Source: Evansella sp. AB-P1
GTDB taxonomy: Bacteria > Bacillota > Bacilli > Bacillales > Salisediminibacteriaceae
Length of the DNA: 64,000 bases
NCBI RefSeq assembly: GCF_029688925.1
Contig: NZ_JARUKY010000005.1
Coordinates: 1 to 64,000, forward strand
Direction: 5' to 3'
Shown here: positions 1-7,489 of the stretch, piece by piece
Layout of the letters: each line of letters begins with the position of its first letter
Position numbering within the stretch: the stretch's first letter is position 1
Notes under the pieces: model-generated
What the model was told of the DNA's origin: nothing
The model's input: the letters and a program-made list of their open reading frames with translations, nothing else
Database searches by the model: none
Position numbers and translations under genes: made by a program

Positions 1-236
1 GCAAAAAAGCAGTCAACAAATGGATTAACCTTTGTAACTGCTTCACTAGAATTGAATGTATTCGCCACTTCACTAGCATCGTTTTTTTCATTTTGTATAT
101 CGCCTCTTCTTTGGTTCCTTTACTAAATAAAATGCACCCACAATTGTTCGTTATGTAATGTATGACTAACAATTGGGGTGCATTTTAAATATGCTCCTTG
201 CTCTTCCACTACCAAAAAAACTCAGAAGAACCGTCC
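1..236. other. Left edge, gene-poor; possible start of a truncated minus-strand ORF
   Basis: No gene is firmly supported here. On the minus strand an ATG at 91 has an AGAGG-type ribosome binding site and opens a frame that runs off the left edge (about 30 codons visible, basic and leucine-rich). I do not recognise it. The rest holds the hairpin at 129-186 that ends the dehydrogenase gene to the right. Confidence 0.25.
129..190 (-). terminator. Long hairpin terminator after the D-2-hydroxyacid dehydrogenase gene
   Basis: The arms at 129-148 and 168-186 (core AAAATGCACCC and GGGTGCATTTT) pair over about 19 bp with one bulged A. The minus-strand product ends in a U-rich tail. It lies about 50 bp past the stop of the gene at 237. 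Confidence 0.7.
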
Positions 237-1178
237 CTAAAACCCTTTTTTAAAGTCAACTACATTGGTTAGTTTTTTATTTTCTTCTATATTATTTAAT
301 GTTTGCAAAAAGCACTCTACTGCTTCTTCCGGCGTTGTTACTGCAGAAATATGCGGTGTTATCGTAACATTTGGGTGATCCCATAGAGGAGAATCCTTTG
401 GAAGTGGCTCTTCCTCAAATACATCTAAAACTGCTGATCTAATATTCCCATTTTCTAATGCGGCTATTAAATCTTTATTATTCACGGATGCACCACGTCC
501 TACATTAATAAAACCATCAGCTGATAATTGATCAAAAAATTCATGATTAAACATATCTACCGTATTATCCGTCAAAGGTAGTGTGTTAATAACATAATTT
601 ATTCCTTGAAAAAATTCTCCATCTAACTCTTCACGGAAAACTACTTTTTCAAAATGGTCCTTTTTTCTCCCACTTAGTGAAACCCCATACACTTTTACAC
701 CAAAGGAAGAAAAAACACGTGCCACTTCTTGCCCTATTTCCCCAGTGCCAAAAATAACGATACTGATTTCCTTTAAAAGTAGTGGTGTAATAGGGTTCCA
801 TTCTTTGTTATGTTGAAATTGATTAAATTTATTGTGATATTGTAAATCCTTTAATATATAACTTAATGAGTATTCACTTATTCTTTTACCAAAAGAGCAA
901 ATTGTCCTCGTTAAAGGTATTCCTTCCTTCCAAAAAGGTAATTGAAGAAACCTATCCACTCCAGCCCCAAGAGAATGAACCCATTTAATATTACCAAAAT
1001 TAAAATTTTCCGTTGGACGAAAGGAGACATAGGCATCTGCCCATTGATAATCCTGTTCGGATACTTCCTCCTCAGCAAGAAAACGAAGCTGCTTGTTTTG
1101 TAAGTAACCCTCTCTTTTCATTATTTCTTCCACATCTTTATAAATATTCCCTGTGAACAATATTTTTGTTATCTTCAA
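237..1178 (-). CDS. D-2-hydroxyacid dehydrogenase (NAD-binding) family protein
   Basis: A 313-residue cytosolic oxidoreductase expected to interconvert a 2-oxoacid and a D-2-hydroxyacid with NAD(P)H. The Rossmann motif GTGEIG is at residues 144-149. The family catalytic residues are visible as Arg228 (in NVGRGA), Glu257 (in FEEEPLP) and His276 (in ITPHISA). A longer frame exists upstream, but the start chosen is the TTG at 1178: it follows an AGAGGTG ribosome binding site by about 7 nt, and the protein then begins directly with the usual first beta strand. It is monocistronic with its own terminator. Nothing in the neighbourhood indicates the substrate, so I give no symbol. Relatives include GhrA/GhrB-like and YoaD-like enzymes. 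Confidence 0.85.
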   Translation of the reverse strand: MKITKILFTGNIYKDVEEIMKREGYLQNKQLRFLAEEEVSEQDYQWADAYVSFRPTENFNFGNIKWVHSLGAGVDRFLQLPFWKEGIPLTRTICSFGKRISEYSLSYILKDLQYHNKFNQFQHNKEWNPITPLLLKEISIVIFGTGEIGQEVARVFSSFGVKVYGVSLSGRKKDHFEKVVFREELDGEFFQGINYVINTLPLTDNTVDMFNHEFFDQLSADGFINVGRGASVNNKDLIAALENGNIRSAVLDVFEEEPLPKDSPLWDHPNVTITPHISAVTTPEEAVECFLQTLNNIEENKKLTNVVDFKKGF

Positions 1179-1467
1179 TTTGGTAACACCTCTTTGATTA
1201 ATTAATAAAAAGTAAAACAAAATTAATTTCGCTTTACTCCTTCTTATAAATTCCACTTGAATTGTACCAAAATATTATATGAATAGACACTAGTTTGTTC
1301 ATAACGTCCATTTCCGGAACAAAAATCATTTACCTTTTCATAAGCCAACTAAATAAAGAGATCACTCTAATCTTCTAATTTTTTTTAATCGTGACAATAC
1401 ACCTTATCGTGTTTTATATCATTAAATCGTTTATAATAGAAATAGATTTATGAAAGGAAAGATGATT

Positions 1468-1770
1468 ATGATTAGTAAAGCTGATGTATTAGAAAGATTA
1501 AACACTTTAGTTGGTAAAGAACTAACTGCTACAAACTTACATAAAGCATTATTTTCTGAAGAGAAAGATCTAAAGAAGTTACGTCGTTTTGAATTAGGAA
1601 AGCAATCGTATGTTCAGTTCAAAATACATAAAGAAAGCAATGGCACTACGGGAACATTTGCTAAAATAACCGTTTTAGGAAATCCGAATACCTTTCGATT
1701 GGAACTAGAAGAGAAAGATGGGCAAATGATTATCCATTCAAAACCTAAAATAAACTTTTCTTACTTATGA
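1468..1770 (+). CDS. Hypothetical protein, about 100 residues
   Basis: A small cytosolic, Lys- and Leu-rich protein (100 residues from the chosen start) that I do not recognise. It has no signal peptide, membrane segment or cysteines. The N-terminal half is predicted helical (VLERLNTLVGKEL onward) and the C-terminal half looks like beta strands. The ATG at 1468 is preferred because the AAAGGAAAG ribosome binding site at 1453-1461 would overlap the earlier in-frame ATG at 1450. A TATAAT-like -10 box lies at 1432-1437. It stands alone between oppositely oriented genes, so context gives no hint of function. Confidence 0.6.
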   Translation: MISKADVLERLNTLVGKELTATNLHKALFSEEKDLKKLRRFELGKQSYVQFKIHKESNGTTGTFAKITVLGNPNTFRLELEEKDGQMIIHSKPKINFSYL

Positions 1771-1996
1771 AACTTGTTTTATCAAACATTAAAAAATAGT
1801 CAATCGTTTTATTGCGAGATGCAAAATTAGATAACTATTGGTGCATGCACAAGCTAGATCAAACACCTTTCACAACAAAAGTCACCGAATAATTTACATA
1901 TTAGAATGGCACAAAGAACAGTTCTTCGTGCCATTATTTGATAGTTACTTATTGAACTATTGTTTACTCATTACATTATGTATCACTACAATGATA

Positions 1997-2248
1997 TTAT
2001 GGTCCCGTCCAATATAAAATTCTTACTATGAAAGGAAAAATAGCAAAAATTAATAAAATTCCATTTCCAATTAATCCTCTTTTTTTATCTCTGTCTTTTT
2101 CAGCAAATAATGCTAAGACAAATCCCATTCCAGAGGCAATAGCTCCAATTATTAACAAATGACTGATTACTAATAGATAAGCTATCATAAAAGCTATTAA
2201 ACCGACAAAAAATAAAATGATAGAAACTAATCCTAATTTACTTTTCAT
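1997..2248 (-). CDS. Small integral membrane protein (83 aa), unknown function
   Basis: An 83-residue hydrophobic protein with three predicted membrane segments: about residues 5-27, 28-48 and 60-80. The second and third are joined by a highly charged loop, AEKDRDKKRG. Small membrane proteins of this shape are common in Bacillus genomes, often unnamed. It is followed leftward by a non-coding stretch and preceded by the DinB-family gene with an ~100-bp gap, so it may be its own transcription unit. I cannot assign a role. Confidence 0.6.
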   Translation of the reverse strand: MKSKLGLVSIILFFVGLIAFMIAYLLVISHLLIIGAIASGMGFVLALFAEKDRDKKRGLIGNGILLIFAIFPFIVRILYWTGP

Positions 2249-2348
2249 AATTATTTCACCTCAATACTTAGAGAATTGTTGAACTTTACTTACCGATTTT
2301 GAAACATATGTCATCGACAGGCTATGCCACTATGGAACAATCGCTAGC

Positions 2349-2825
2349 CTAGAGTAAATTTGCAGGTAAAAACGTTCTTCCAATGAAATTAGCAGATACA
2401 GGTTTAAGCTTCAGTTCTCTTGCCCAAACAGAAAGTTGACCAATGTGGTGAATCTCATGAATGATTATATGATGCAAAATTTCATCAACAGTATATTTAT
2501 CTTCGTCCCAAGTTACACTCACTACTTTTTCTTTTCGTTCATCAACGTTTTCTTTAATAAATTCAGCTATTTCAATTCGAAAAGTATTTGAAAGAGATTT
2601 GACCTTTTCAATCGTGTTATAATTTGTAAATTCTAATACTACATCTTCTTTATCTTGTATTCCACGAATCCAACTATACTCAACATCAATAATGTGAAAA
2701 AGTGTATATAATATACTTCCTGCTCCCCCAGTTCGGTTTTTTAATAACTCAGCATTGGGTAGTTGTTTGCACCATTCAAACCATTCGTCTCTTACTTGCC
2801 AGTTATATTCAAAGAAATGTATCAA
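2349..2825 (-). CDS. DinB family protein
   Basis: A 158-residue four-helix-bundle protein of the DinB/YfiT superfamily. These are metal-dependent and include thiol S-transferases and damage-inducible proteins. The expected metal triad is visible as His44 (TLFHIIDVEYSW), His123 and His127 (in IIIHEIHHIGQL). The start is the TTG at 2825, which sits 6-8 nt after a strong GGGGGGA ribosome binding site; an in-frame codon at 2852 lies upstream of that site and is rejected. It is alone in its orientation apart from the small membrane protein downstream. The substrate is unknown. No SOS box is apparent, and most Bacillus paralogs are not damage-inducible. Confidence 0.8.
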   Translation of the reverse strand: MIHFFEYNWQVRDEWFEWCKQLPNAELLKNRTGGAGSILYTLFHIIDVEYSWIRGIQDKEDVVLEFTNYNTIEKVKSLSNTFRIEIAEFIKENVDERKEKVVSVTWDEDKYTVDEILHHIIIHEIHHIGQLSVWARELKLKPVSANFIGRTFLPANLL

Positions 2826-2852
2826 TTTAATCCCCCCAGATATATTGTACAA

Positions 2853-3331
2853 AAAATCATATGATATCTAATAACTTCTTTTCATTTAACAAAATTCCCT
2901 GTTTTCTATAAAAAATAAAACTAAGTAACACTCTTTTGAACGAACACTTACCCGTTTAAGATTTTCATCTCGTAGTTATAAAGTATTTCATCATCTAGAT
3001 TAAACAATGATTTCCCTTCTTTCAGTTGTTTAAGACTTAATTATACACACATTATCCATCAAGTTTTGTATATTATTTCCATTAACTTTAACATACTTTT
3101 CCAAATAAATCTCATTTTCTATTAAATAAGCATGTGCTCATGTGCTGACAACAACAACAAAAAAACACATGTGATTCCTGCTGTGAAATCGCATGTGTTT
3201 TTGAATGTGAATGGTTTGTTTGCACCTCTGTAGTAAACCCATTCATGTGTACCACCCGTTTTTTCCTACTGATTTTTAATTTATTCTGTGTATCTAAAGT
3301 AAATCAGTTAGATAAGATGATCGACTGTTTT
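2853..3331. other. Intergenic stretch holding only a terminator hairpin
   Basis: No coding region with a plausible start and ribosome binding site is seen in these ~480 bp. A strong hairpin lies at 3161-3202. A short direct repeat of CATGTGCT occurs just before it, near 3131-3145. The rest appears to be spacer or decayed sequence. Confidence 0.5.
3157..3206. terminator. Bidirectional terminator hairpin
   Basis: The arms AAAAACACATGTGATT (3161-3176) and AATCGCATGTGTTTTT (3187-3202) pair over 16 bp with one wobble pair, giving A-runs and T-runs on both sides. It is placed to end the transporter operon that reads leftward from 5224. Confidence 0.75.
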
Positions 3332-4144
3332 TTACCCTACTTGAACTTTTCGATCTAATAGCCAGGATAGAAGTACAAACATCCCAAAAAGAACCACGAC
3401 ACCAAAAAATATTTGCCCTATATACAGAGGATGGAGAATTTCTTGACCAACATCTATAGCTGTCTCACTTCCTCCTTGAAACATAATTTGTTCTGGAAAA
3501 GCAAAATTCCTAATGAATCCCCAGTGTGTCATTGTTGCAAAGAGATTCGTATGGATGAGCAAAATATACCCGTAGAAAAAACCACCTATTAATACTGCAC
3601 CAATTACTCCACCAAATGGTCTAGTAACTTTCGACATAAGAAAAATAAAGGCAACACCTAATGCTAGTAGTACAGAAATAAATGGAATGACAAGGAGAAA
3701 ATAAGGGACCATTTCAATAAAAGTAGATCTCACCGTTTCCATAGCAATAGCATGCTCTTGTCCGTTAACCCTTTGCTGAAATAGGTCAATTGCCCGATTA
3801 ATAAAGATATACGTAAAGACTAATGTTATCAGTAATGAAACAACAAATTGTATAAACGTAATCAATAGTTTTGACAAAAGTAGCTGCCAACCTGGCAAAG
3901 GTAAATTCATCCAAATATAGACTGTATTCTCCTTCCACTCCTTCCTTAATGAACCTAGTAGATCGAGTCCAACTGCTAAAAGGTGAGCAAAAATTGCTGC
4001 AAACGCTAATAATAGGAGAAAGGGGGAATAATGTCCCATACCAAAATATATTAGAAGGTAAATGGTAAGTAAAGCTAGTAAGCCTATTCCAAACATTGTA
4101 GAACTAGCTTTCCATTCTTTTTTTAATAACGAAGTCCAGCTCAT
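3332..4144 (-). CDS. ABC-2 type transporter permease, YtrC/YtrD-like
   Basis: A 270-residue integral membrane protein with about six membrane-spanning segments, the permease of an ABC exporter-like system. Its start overlaps the stop of the ATPase gene by 4 bp (ATGA arrangement), so the two are translationally coupled. The long polar loop between the third and fourth segments (around residues 110-140) is typical of ABC-2 permeases. With the ATPase and the GntR gene it forms a three-gene operon like Bacillus ytr or yhc operons, which respond to cell-wall-active compounds. The substrate is unknown. One permease gene is present, so the complex is probably a homodimer of two ATPases and two permeases. 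Confidence 0.85.
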   Translation of the reverse strand: MSWTSLLKKEWKASSTMFGIGLLALLTIYLLIYFGMGHYSPFLLLLAFAAIFAHLLAVGLDLLGSLRKEWKENTVYIWMNLPLPGWQLLLSKLLITFIQFVVSLLITLVFTYIFINRAIDLFQQRVNGQEHAIAMETVRSTFIEMVPYFLLVIPFISVLLALGVAFIFLMSKVTRPFGGVIGAVLIGGFFYGYILLIHTNLFATMTHWGFIRNFAFPEQIMFQGGSETAIDVGQEILHPLYIGQIFFGVVVLFGMFVLLSWLLDRKVQVG

Positions 4145-4842
4145 GCTAAAACCTCCTTCATAGATTCTACGAGACTAGTATTGCGCTTTTCTCTCAAGGA
4201 ATCTACATTATCCTTTAATAATATCTTCCCATCCTTCAAAAAAATTACATAATCCAAAAATGGTTCTACTTCTGCTACTTCATGAGTTGATAAAACGACC
4301 ATTTGTTTTTCTACATCCACATAAGAGACAATCATTTTTAAAATATCCTCACGTACCAGTGGATCTAAACCAGATAGTGGTTCATCCATTAATAAAATGG
4401 GAGCATTTCTTGCTAACGTTAAAACAATCTTTAGGCGTGCTCTGTTCCCCTTGGATAAACTCTTAATTTTCTTCTTATGGTCTAGTTTTAATATATCTGC
4501 CATTTCAATTGCCTTCTCTTTAGAAAAATAGGGAGTCGTTCCTTTATAAAAATGAATAGCTTCTTCCACTGTTTGAAAAGAATACAAAGAATCAATTTCT
4601 GCTAAAAATGCAATTTGATTCCCAGATCTCCTCGTAATTTTCTTATCAGATAGAAGCACCTGCCCTGCAGAAGGTTGTACTAAGCCTGCCATTAGTTTTA
4701 ATAAAGTAGACTTCCCACTTCCATTTGGACCAATTAGACCTACAATTCCTGGCTGTTCCAGTTTTAAATCAACACGAGATAATGCATCTTGGTTAATAAA
4801 TCGTTTTGATACATCATTCAAAGATAATATGAGATTATTCAT
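4141..4842 (-). CDS. ABC transporter ATP-binding protein, YtrB/YhcG-like
   Basis: A 233-residue ATPase subunit. Walker A is GPNGSGKST at residues 38-46. The signature is LSKGN at 129-133, the Lys variant common in this subfamily in place of LSGGQ. Walker B is ILLMDEP at 149-155, the D-loop is SGLD at 157-160, and the switch His is in STHE near 190. Its start overlaps the end of the GntR gene by 8 bp, and its stop overlaps the permease start. It should power the permease encoded next. ATPases controlled by YtrA-type GntR regulators usually act in export or antibiotic-stress responses, not nutrient uptake. Confidence 0.9.
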   Translation of the reverse strand: MNNLILSLNDVSKRFINQDALSRVDLKLEQPGIVGLIGPNGSGKSTLLKLMAGLVQPSAGQVLLSDKKITRRSGNQIAFLAEIDSLYSFQTVEEAIHFYKGTTPYFSKEKAIEMADILKLDHKKKIKSLSKGNRARLKIVLTLARNAPILLMDEPLSGLDPLVREDILKMIVSYVDVEKQMVVLSTHEVAEVEPFLDYVIFLKDGKILLKDNVDSLREKRNTSLVESMKEVLA

Positions 4843-5224
4843 TTTCCCTTCCTCCCTTATTGATTATGCGCAATTGTTTTTGAATTAGTTCCATAATTTC
4901 TTCCTCATTAAAACCGTTTTGTATCATTACAGTAAGAAAGGCATCGATATGCTTTTCGGCGGTCCTTTCCCTTAACTCGTTTATCATCTGTTGATCCTCC
5001 GTCACAAAGGTACCTTGCCCCCGCTTCGAAATAACTACTTTTTCTCTTTCCATCTCCATATAGGTTCGAGAAACTGTATTAGGGTTGACCCCTACTTCTA
5101 CAGCAGTTTCTCGAACGGAAGGTAATTTATCTCCTGCTTCTAATTCAAATCTACATATTTTACCGTAAAAATACTCCATTAGCTGCAAATATATAGGACG
5201 ATTTTGATCAAACTGTATTGTCAT
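4835..5224 (-). CDS. GntR family transcriptional regulator, YtrA subfamily
   Basis: A 129-residue repressor made of an N-terminal GntR winged helix-turn-helix (residues about 8-75, with the typical ETAVEVGVNPNTVSRTY recognition region) and a short C-terminal dimerisation tail. This is the YtrA layout and lacks a large effector domain. The ATG at 5224 follows an AAAGGAGG ribosome binding site at 5231-5238. It is the first gene of the operon and is expected to bind the palindrome at 5267-5302 and repress itself and the ABC genes. YtrA-type regulators are often relieved by cell-wall antibiotics; the inducer here is not visible. Confidence 0.9.
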   Translation of the reverse strand: MTIQFDQNRPIYLQLMEYFYGKICRFELEAGDKLPSVRETAVEVGVNPNTVSRTYMEMEREKVVISKRGQGTFVTEDQQMINELRERTAEKHIDAFLTVMIQNGFNEEEIMELIQKQLRIINKGGRENE

Positions 5225-5241
5225 GAAAGGCCTCCTTTCAC

Positions 5242-5302
5242 ATTATAATATCCAATACCCTCCACCAATATTAGTGTACTAATCAAATAGTACACTAATA
5301 TT
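5242..5302 (-). promoter_or_regulatory. Promoter and palindromic operator of the GntR/ABC operon
   Basis: A perfect inverted repeat, AATATTAGTGTACTA (5267-5281) and its complement TAGTACACTAATATT (5288-5302), flanks a 6-bp spacer. It contains the AGTGTA/TACACT half-sites typical of YtrA-type operators, here 12 bp apart. A minus-strand TATAAT lies at 5242-5247, so the -35 region falls in the left arm and bound regulator would block polymerase. Confidence 0.8.
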
Positions 5303-5927
5303 GTGTGTGCTGTCAACTAACCATTGACAATAATTGAAATGCTTTATTTACCACAAATACTCATATTTCCACAATGGATCTCAATGCAAGTGAAAACTTG
5401 CACCATGGAGGATGAAAATAAGGATATTGTATTTACTTCGTCGAACTTAACTCATAGTTTCTGGATAGCTCAGGGATTTTATAGAAAGCTTCTCAACTTT
5501 GGCGTTTTATTTTTTTCCTTTCCACGGGTCAATCAACCCACAAGCAGTAAAAACGAGATTTGCAGGAACATAGAAGGGCGCCAATGAACCTGCAAATCAA
5601 CAATTCGCAGGATCTCGTTCGTTCAGACGTCTTCTTCGCTTTCACACTTTAAGAATTTTTAGAATTGCCAGTTGTAGTGCACCCTTTACTTTCTACTTAT
5701 GTAAAGTGTTTCTCTGTAGCTTCATCTGTCTAGATAACGGGTAGTGGATTTTAAGTTTCGTTGATTGAGTCACCGCATTCACTCCTGAACTAACGCTTTT
5801 TTTCAGAGTAGACAATCAAATTAAAATACACCTTAGGTCTTACTTCTTTTAATTCTTTCGTACATTATCAGTTCCTAATACTTCCATTAATATAAGTAAT
5901 ATAAGCTACAGATTTGGAGGAATAAAA
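5303..5927. other. Gene-less 620-bp stretch with nested inverted repeats
   Basis: No convincing gene. One open frame (5324-5587, plus) has no ribosome binding site and a composition unlike its neighbours. GATTTGCAGG (5557-5566) and CCTGCAAATC (5589-5598) form a perfect 10-bp inverted repeat. AACGAGAT (5552-5559) and ATCTCGTT (5612-5619) form an outer, overlapping one. It may be a decayed mobile or repeat element. Confidence 0.4.
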
Positions 5928-6656
5928 ATGAAAAAACTATTAATAGTTGGGGCTATTAGTATACTTTTAGTTATGATTACAGGTTGTGGATTTTTGCAGT
6001 CAATAAATGGTGTTTTTCAAAATGTAGAAAGTAATAAAATTGTTGTGAAAAAAGATGATGCTAAGGAGCTAGATATCAGGTTAGGATTCGGAGTTGGTAA
6101 ATTAACGGTAGCTAGCGGATCATCAGATTGGCTTTCAGGAGAGCTTGAATATACTAGTAATTTTAAAGTGGATGTAAATTATGAATTAGATAGGGAAATG
6201 GGGAGCATTACTGTTAATCAAAAAAATAAAGGGAAATGGAAAACAATTTTTGGAGAACAAAAAAACACATGGGATATACAGCTATCAGAAAACATTCCAA
6301 TGAATCTGTATATAAATACGGGAGCATCTGATACAGAATTAGACTTAAAGGATTTAAATTTATCAAGTCTTAACGTGGATGCTGGAGTAGGTAGTATTGT
6401 AGTAGACCTTAGCGGGGAGTGGGAAACTAGTTTTGATGCTACAGTTAAAACAGGTGTTGGAGAAACAACCATCATACTCCCAAAGGAAGTTGGTGTGTTA
6501 ATCACTGCTTCAACAGGAATTGGTGATACAACGTTTAATGGATTCACTTCTATAGGAAAAAACGAGTATGTAAATAATGCGTACGATAATGCTGATGTGA
6601 TAATTCATCTAAACGCTGAAACCGGCATAGGAAAAACAACATTTATATTAAAATAA
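5928..6656 (+). CDS. Lipoprotein with toast-rack-type beta domain
   Basis: A 242-residue exported lipoprotein. The N-terminal signal peptide ends in a lipobox (MITGC) with the lipidated Cys at residue 20. The mature part is a repetitive beta-strand protein in which short motifs of the type GVGKLTV, GVGSIVV, GVGETTI, GIGDTTF and GIGKTTF recur about every 20-40 residues. This is the pattern of toast-rack/DUF4097-like domains, also found at the N-terminus of LiaF-type proteins. It is probably anchored on the outer face of the membrane. The ATG follows a GGAGG site at 5916-5920. It appears monocistronic. The ligand and role are unknown; a link to envelope stress sensing is only a family-based guess. 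Confidence 0.75.
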   Translation: MKKLLIVGAISILLVMITGCGFLQSINGVFQNVESNKIVVKKDDAKELDIRLGFGVGKLTVASGSSDWLSGELEYTSNFKVDVNYELDREMGSITVNQKNKGKWKTIFGEQKNTWDIQLSENIPMNLYINTGASDTELDLKDLNLSSLNVDAGVGSIVVDLSGEWETSFDATVKTGVGETTIILPKEVGVLITASTGIGDTTFNGFTSIGKNEYVNNAYDNADVIIHLNAETGIGKTTFILK

Positions 6657-6845
6657 TCATACACAAAATTGATTTAAACAAAGGAAAGTAATTCTATGAC
6701 TTACTATGACTTTATTTATGACTCATGTGACCTTTCTATCGTTCACCCATTGATTATACAATATAACCACAGGTGTATAGTTGTTTACCCCTAGAAGTAA
6801 CTCCTATAAAACAACTTACAACAACGGATAGAGAGGATGATACGA

Positions 6846-7415
6846 ATGAATTTAGAAGAACGTTCAATAGTACACGGAATTACTGGAGAAAAAATTACCT
6901 TTCTGGAATCCTGCCATGAAACAAATGGAGAATATTTAAAAATTAAAGTAGACCTCCCGCCTAAAGGGGAAGGACCACCTCTACATTATCATAAAGCATT
7001 TGAGGAATTATTTGAGGTTATTGAAGGTGAATTAACAATAACTGTAGAAGGGAAGAATAAATCATACTTCACTGGTGAGCAGGTCAAGGTACCTAAGCTA
7101 GTTAACCACACCTTTTACAATGCCACCGATAAGCCTGCTTCCTTTTATGTCACCTTAACACCAGGACATCACTTTGAAGAATCCATGCGTATTGCTTATG
7201 GCTTAATTGCAGATAAAAAAATAAATAAACAAGGTGTCCCAAAAAATTTAATACATACAGCCATATTACTAAAGATGCAAGATTCGAATATAGTAGAAAT
7301 GCCTAAATTTGTCTCAGGTGTATTATTCAATAGCCTATATGGTTTAGGTAGATTATTTGGTGTTCAAAAATCACTAGAAAAAAAATATTTACCTAAACAC
7401 CTCATTAGGAAGTAA
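6846..7415 (+). CDS. Cupin domain-containing protein
   Basis: A 189-residue single-domain cupin. The first cupin motif is visible as PLHYHKAFEELFEVIEGEL (metal-binding His pair and Glu). The second is around KVPKLVNHTFYN with its His. The remaining C-terminal 80 residues are helical and rich in Lys, with a hydrophobic stretch near FVSGVLFNSLYGLGRLFGV. The ATG at 6846 was chosen because the GAGAGG ribosome binding site (6831-6836) abuts the earlier ATG at 6837. Cupins of this kind bind a divalent metal and may be enzymes or small-molecule sensors; nothing nearby indicates which. It shares a terminator region with the convergent cadA. Confidence 0.8.
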   Translation: MNLEERSIVHGITGEKITFLESCHETNGEYLKIKVDLPPKGEGPPLHYHKAFEELFEVIEGELTITVEGKNKSYFTGEQVKVPKLVNHTFYNATDKPASFYVTLTPGHHFEESMRIAYGLIADKKINKQGVPKNLIHTAILLKMQDSNIVEMPKFVSGVLFNSLYGLGRLFGVQKSLEKKYLPKHLIRK

Positions 7416-7433
7416 GAGAAAAATCTATGCAAA

Positions 7434-7478
7434 AAAGAGGCGCTGTAAGACAAAACTATCTTCCGGCGTTTCTTTATT
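7434..7478. terminator. Shared terminator between the cupin gene and cadA
   Basis: AAAGAGGCGC (7434-7443) pairs with GCGTTTCTTT (7466-7475), including two wobble pairs, and is flanked by A-rich and T-rich runs. It lies in the 75-bp gap between two convergent genes. Confidence 0.55.
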
Positions 7479-7489
7479 TATTCACTTTT

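Noticed and set aside
5324-5587. Open frame of 87 codons on the plus strand
   Set aside because: No ribosome binding site, atypical composition and no recognisable domain; it lies in a decayed-looking gap.
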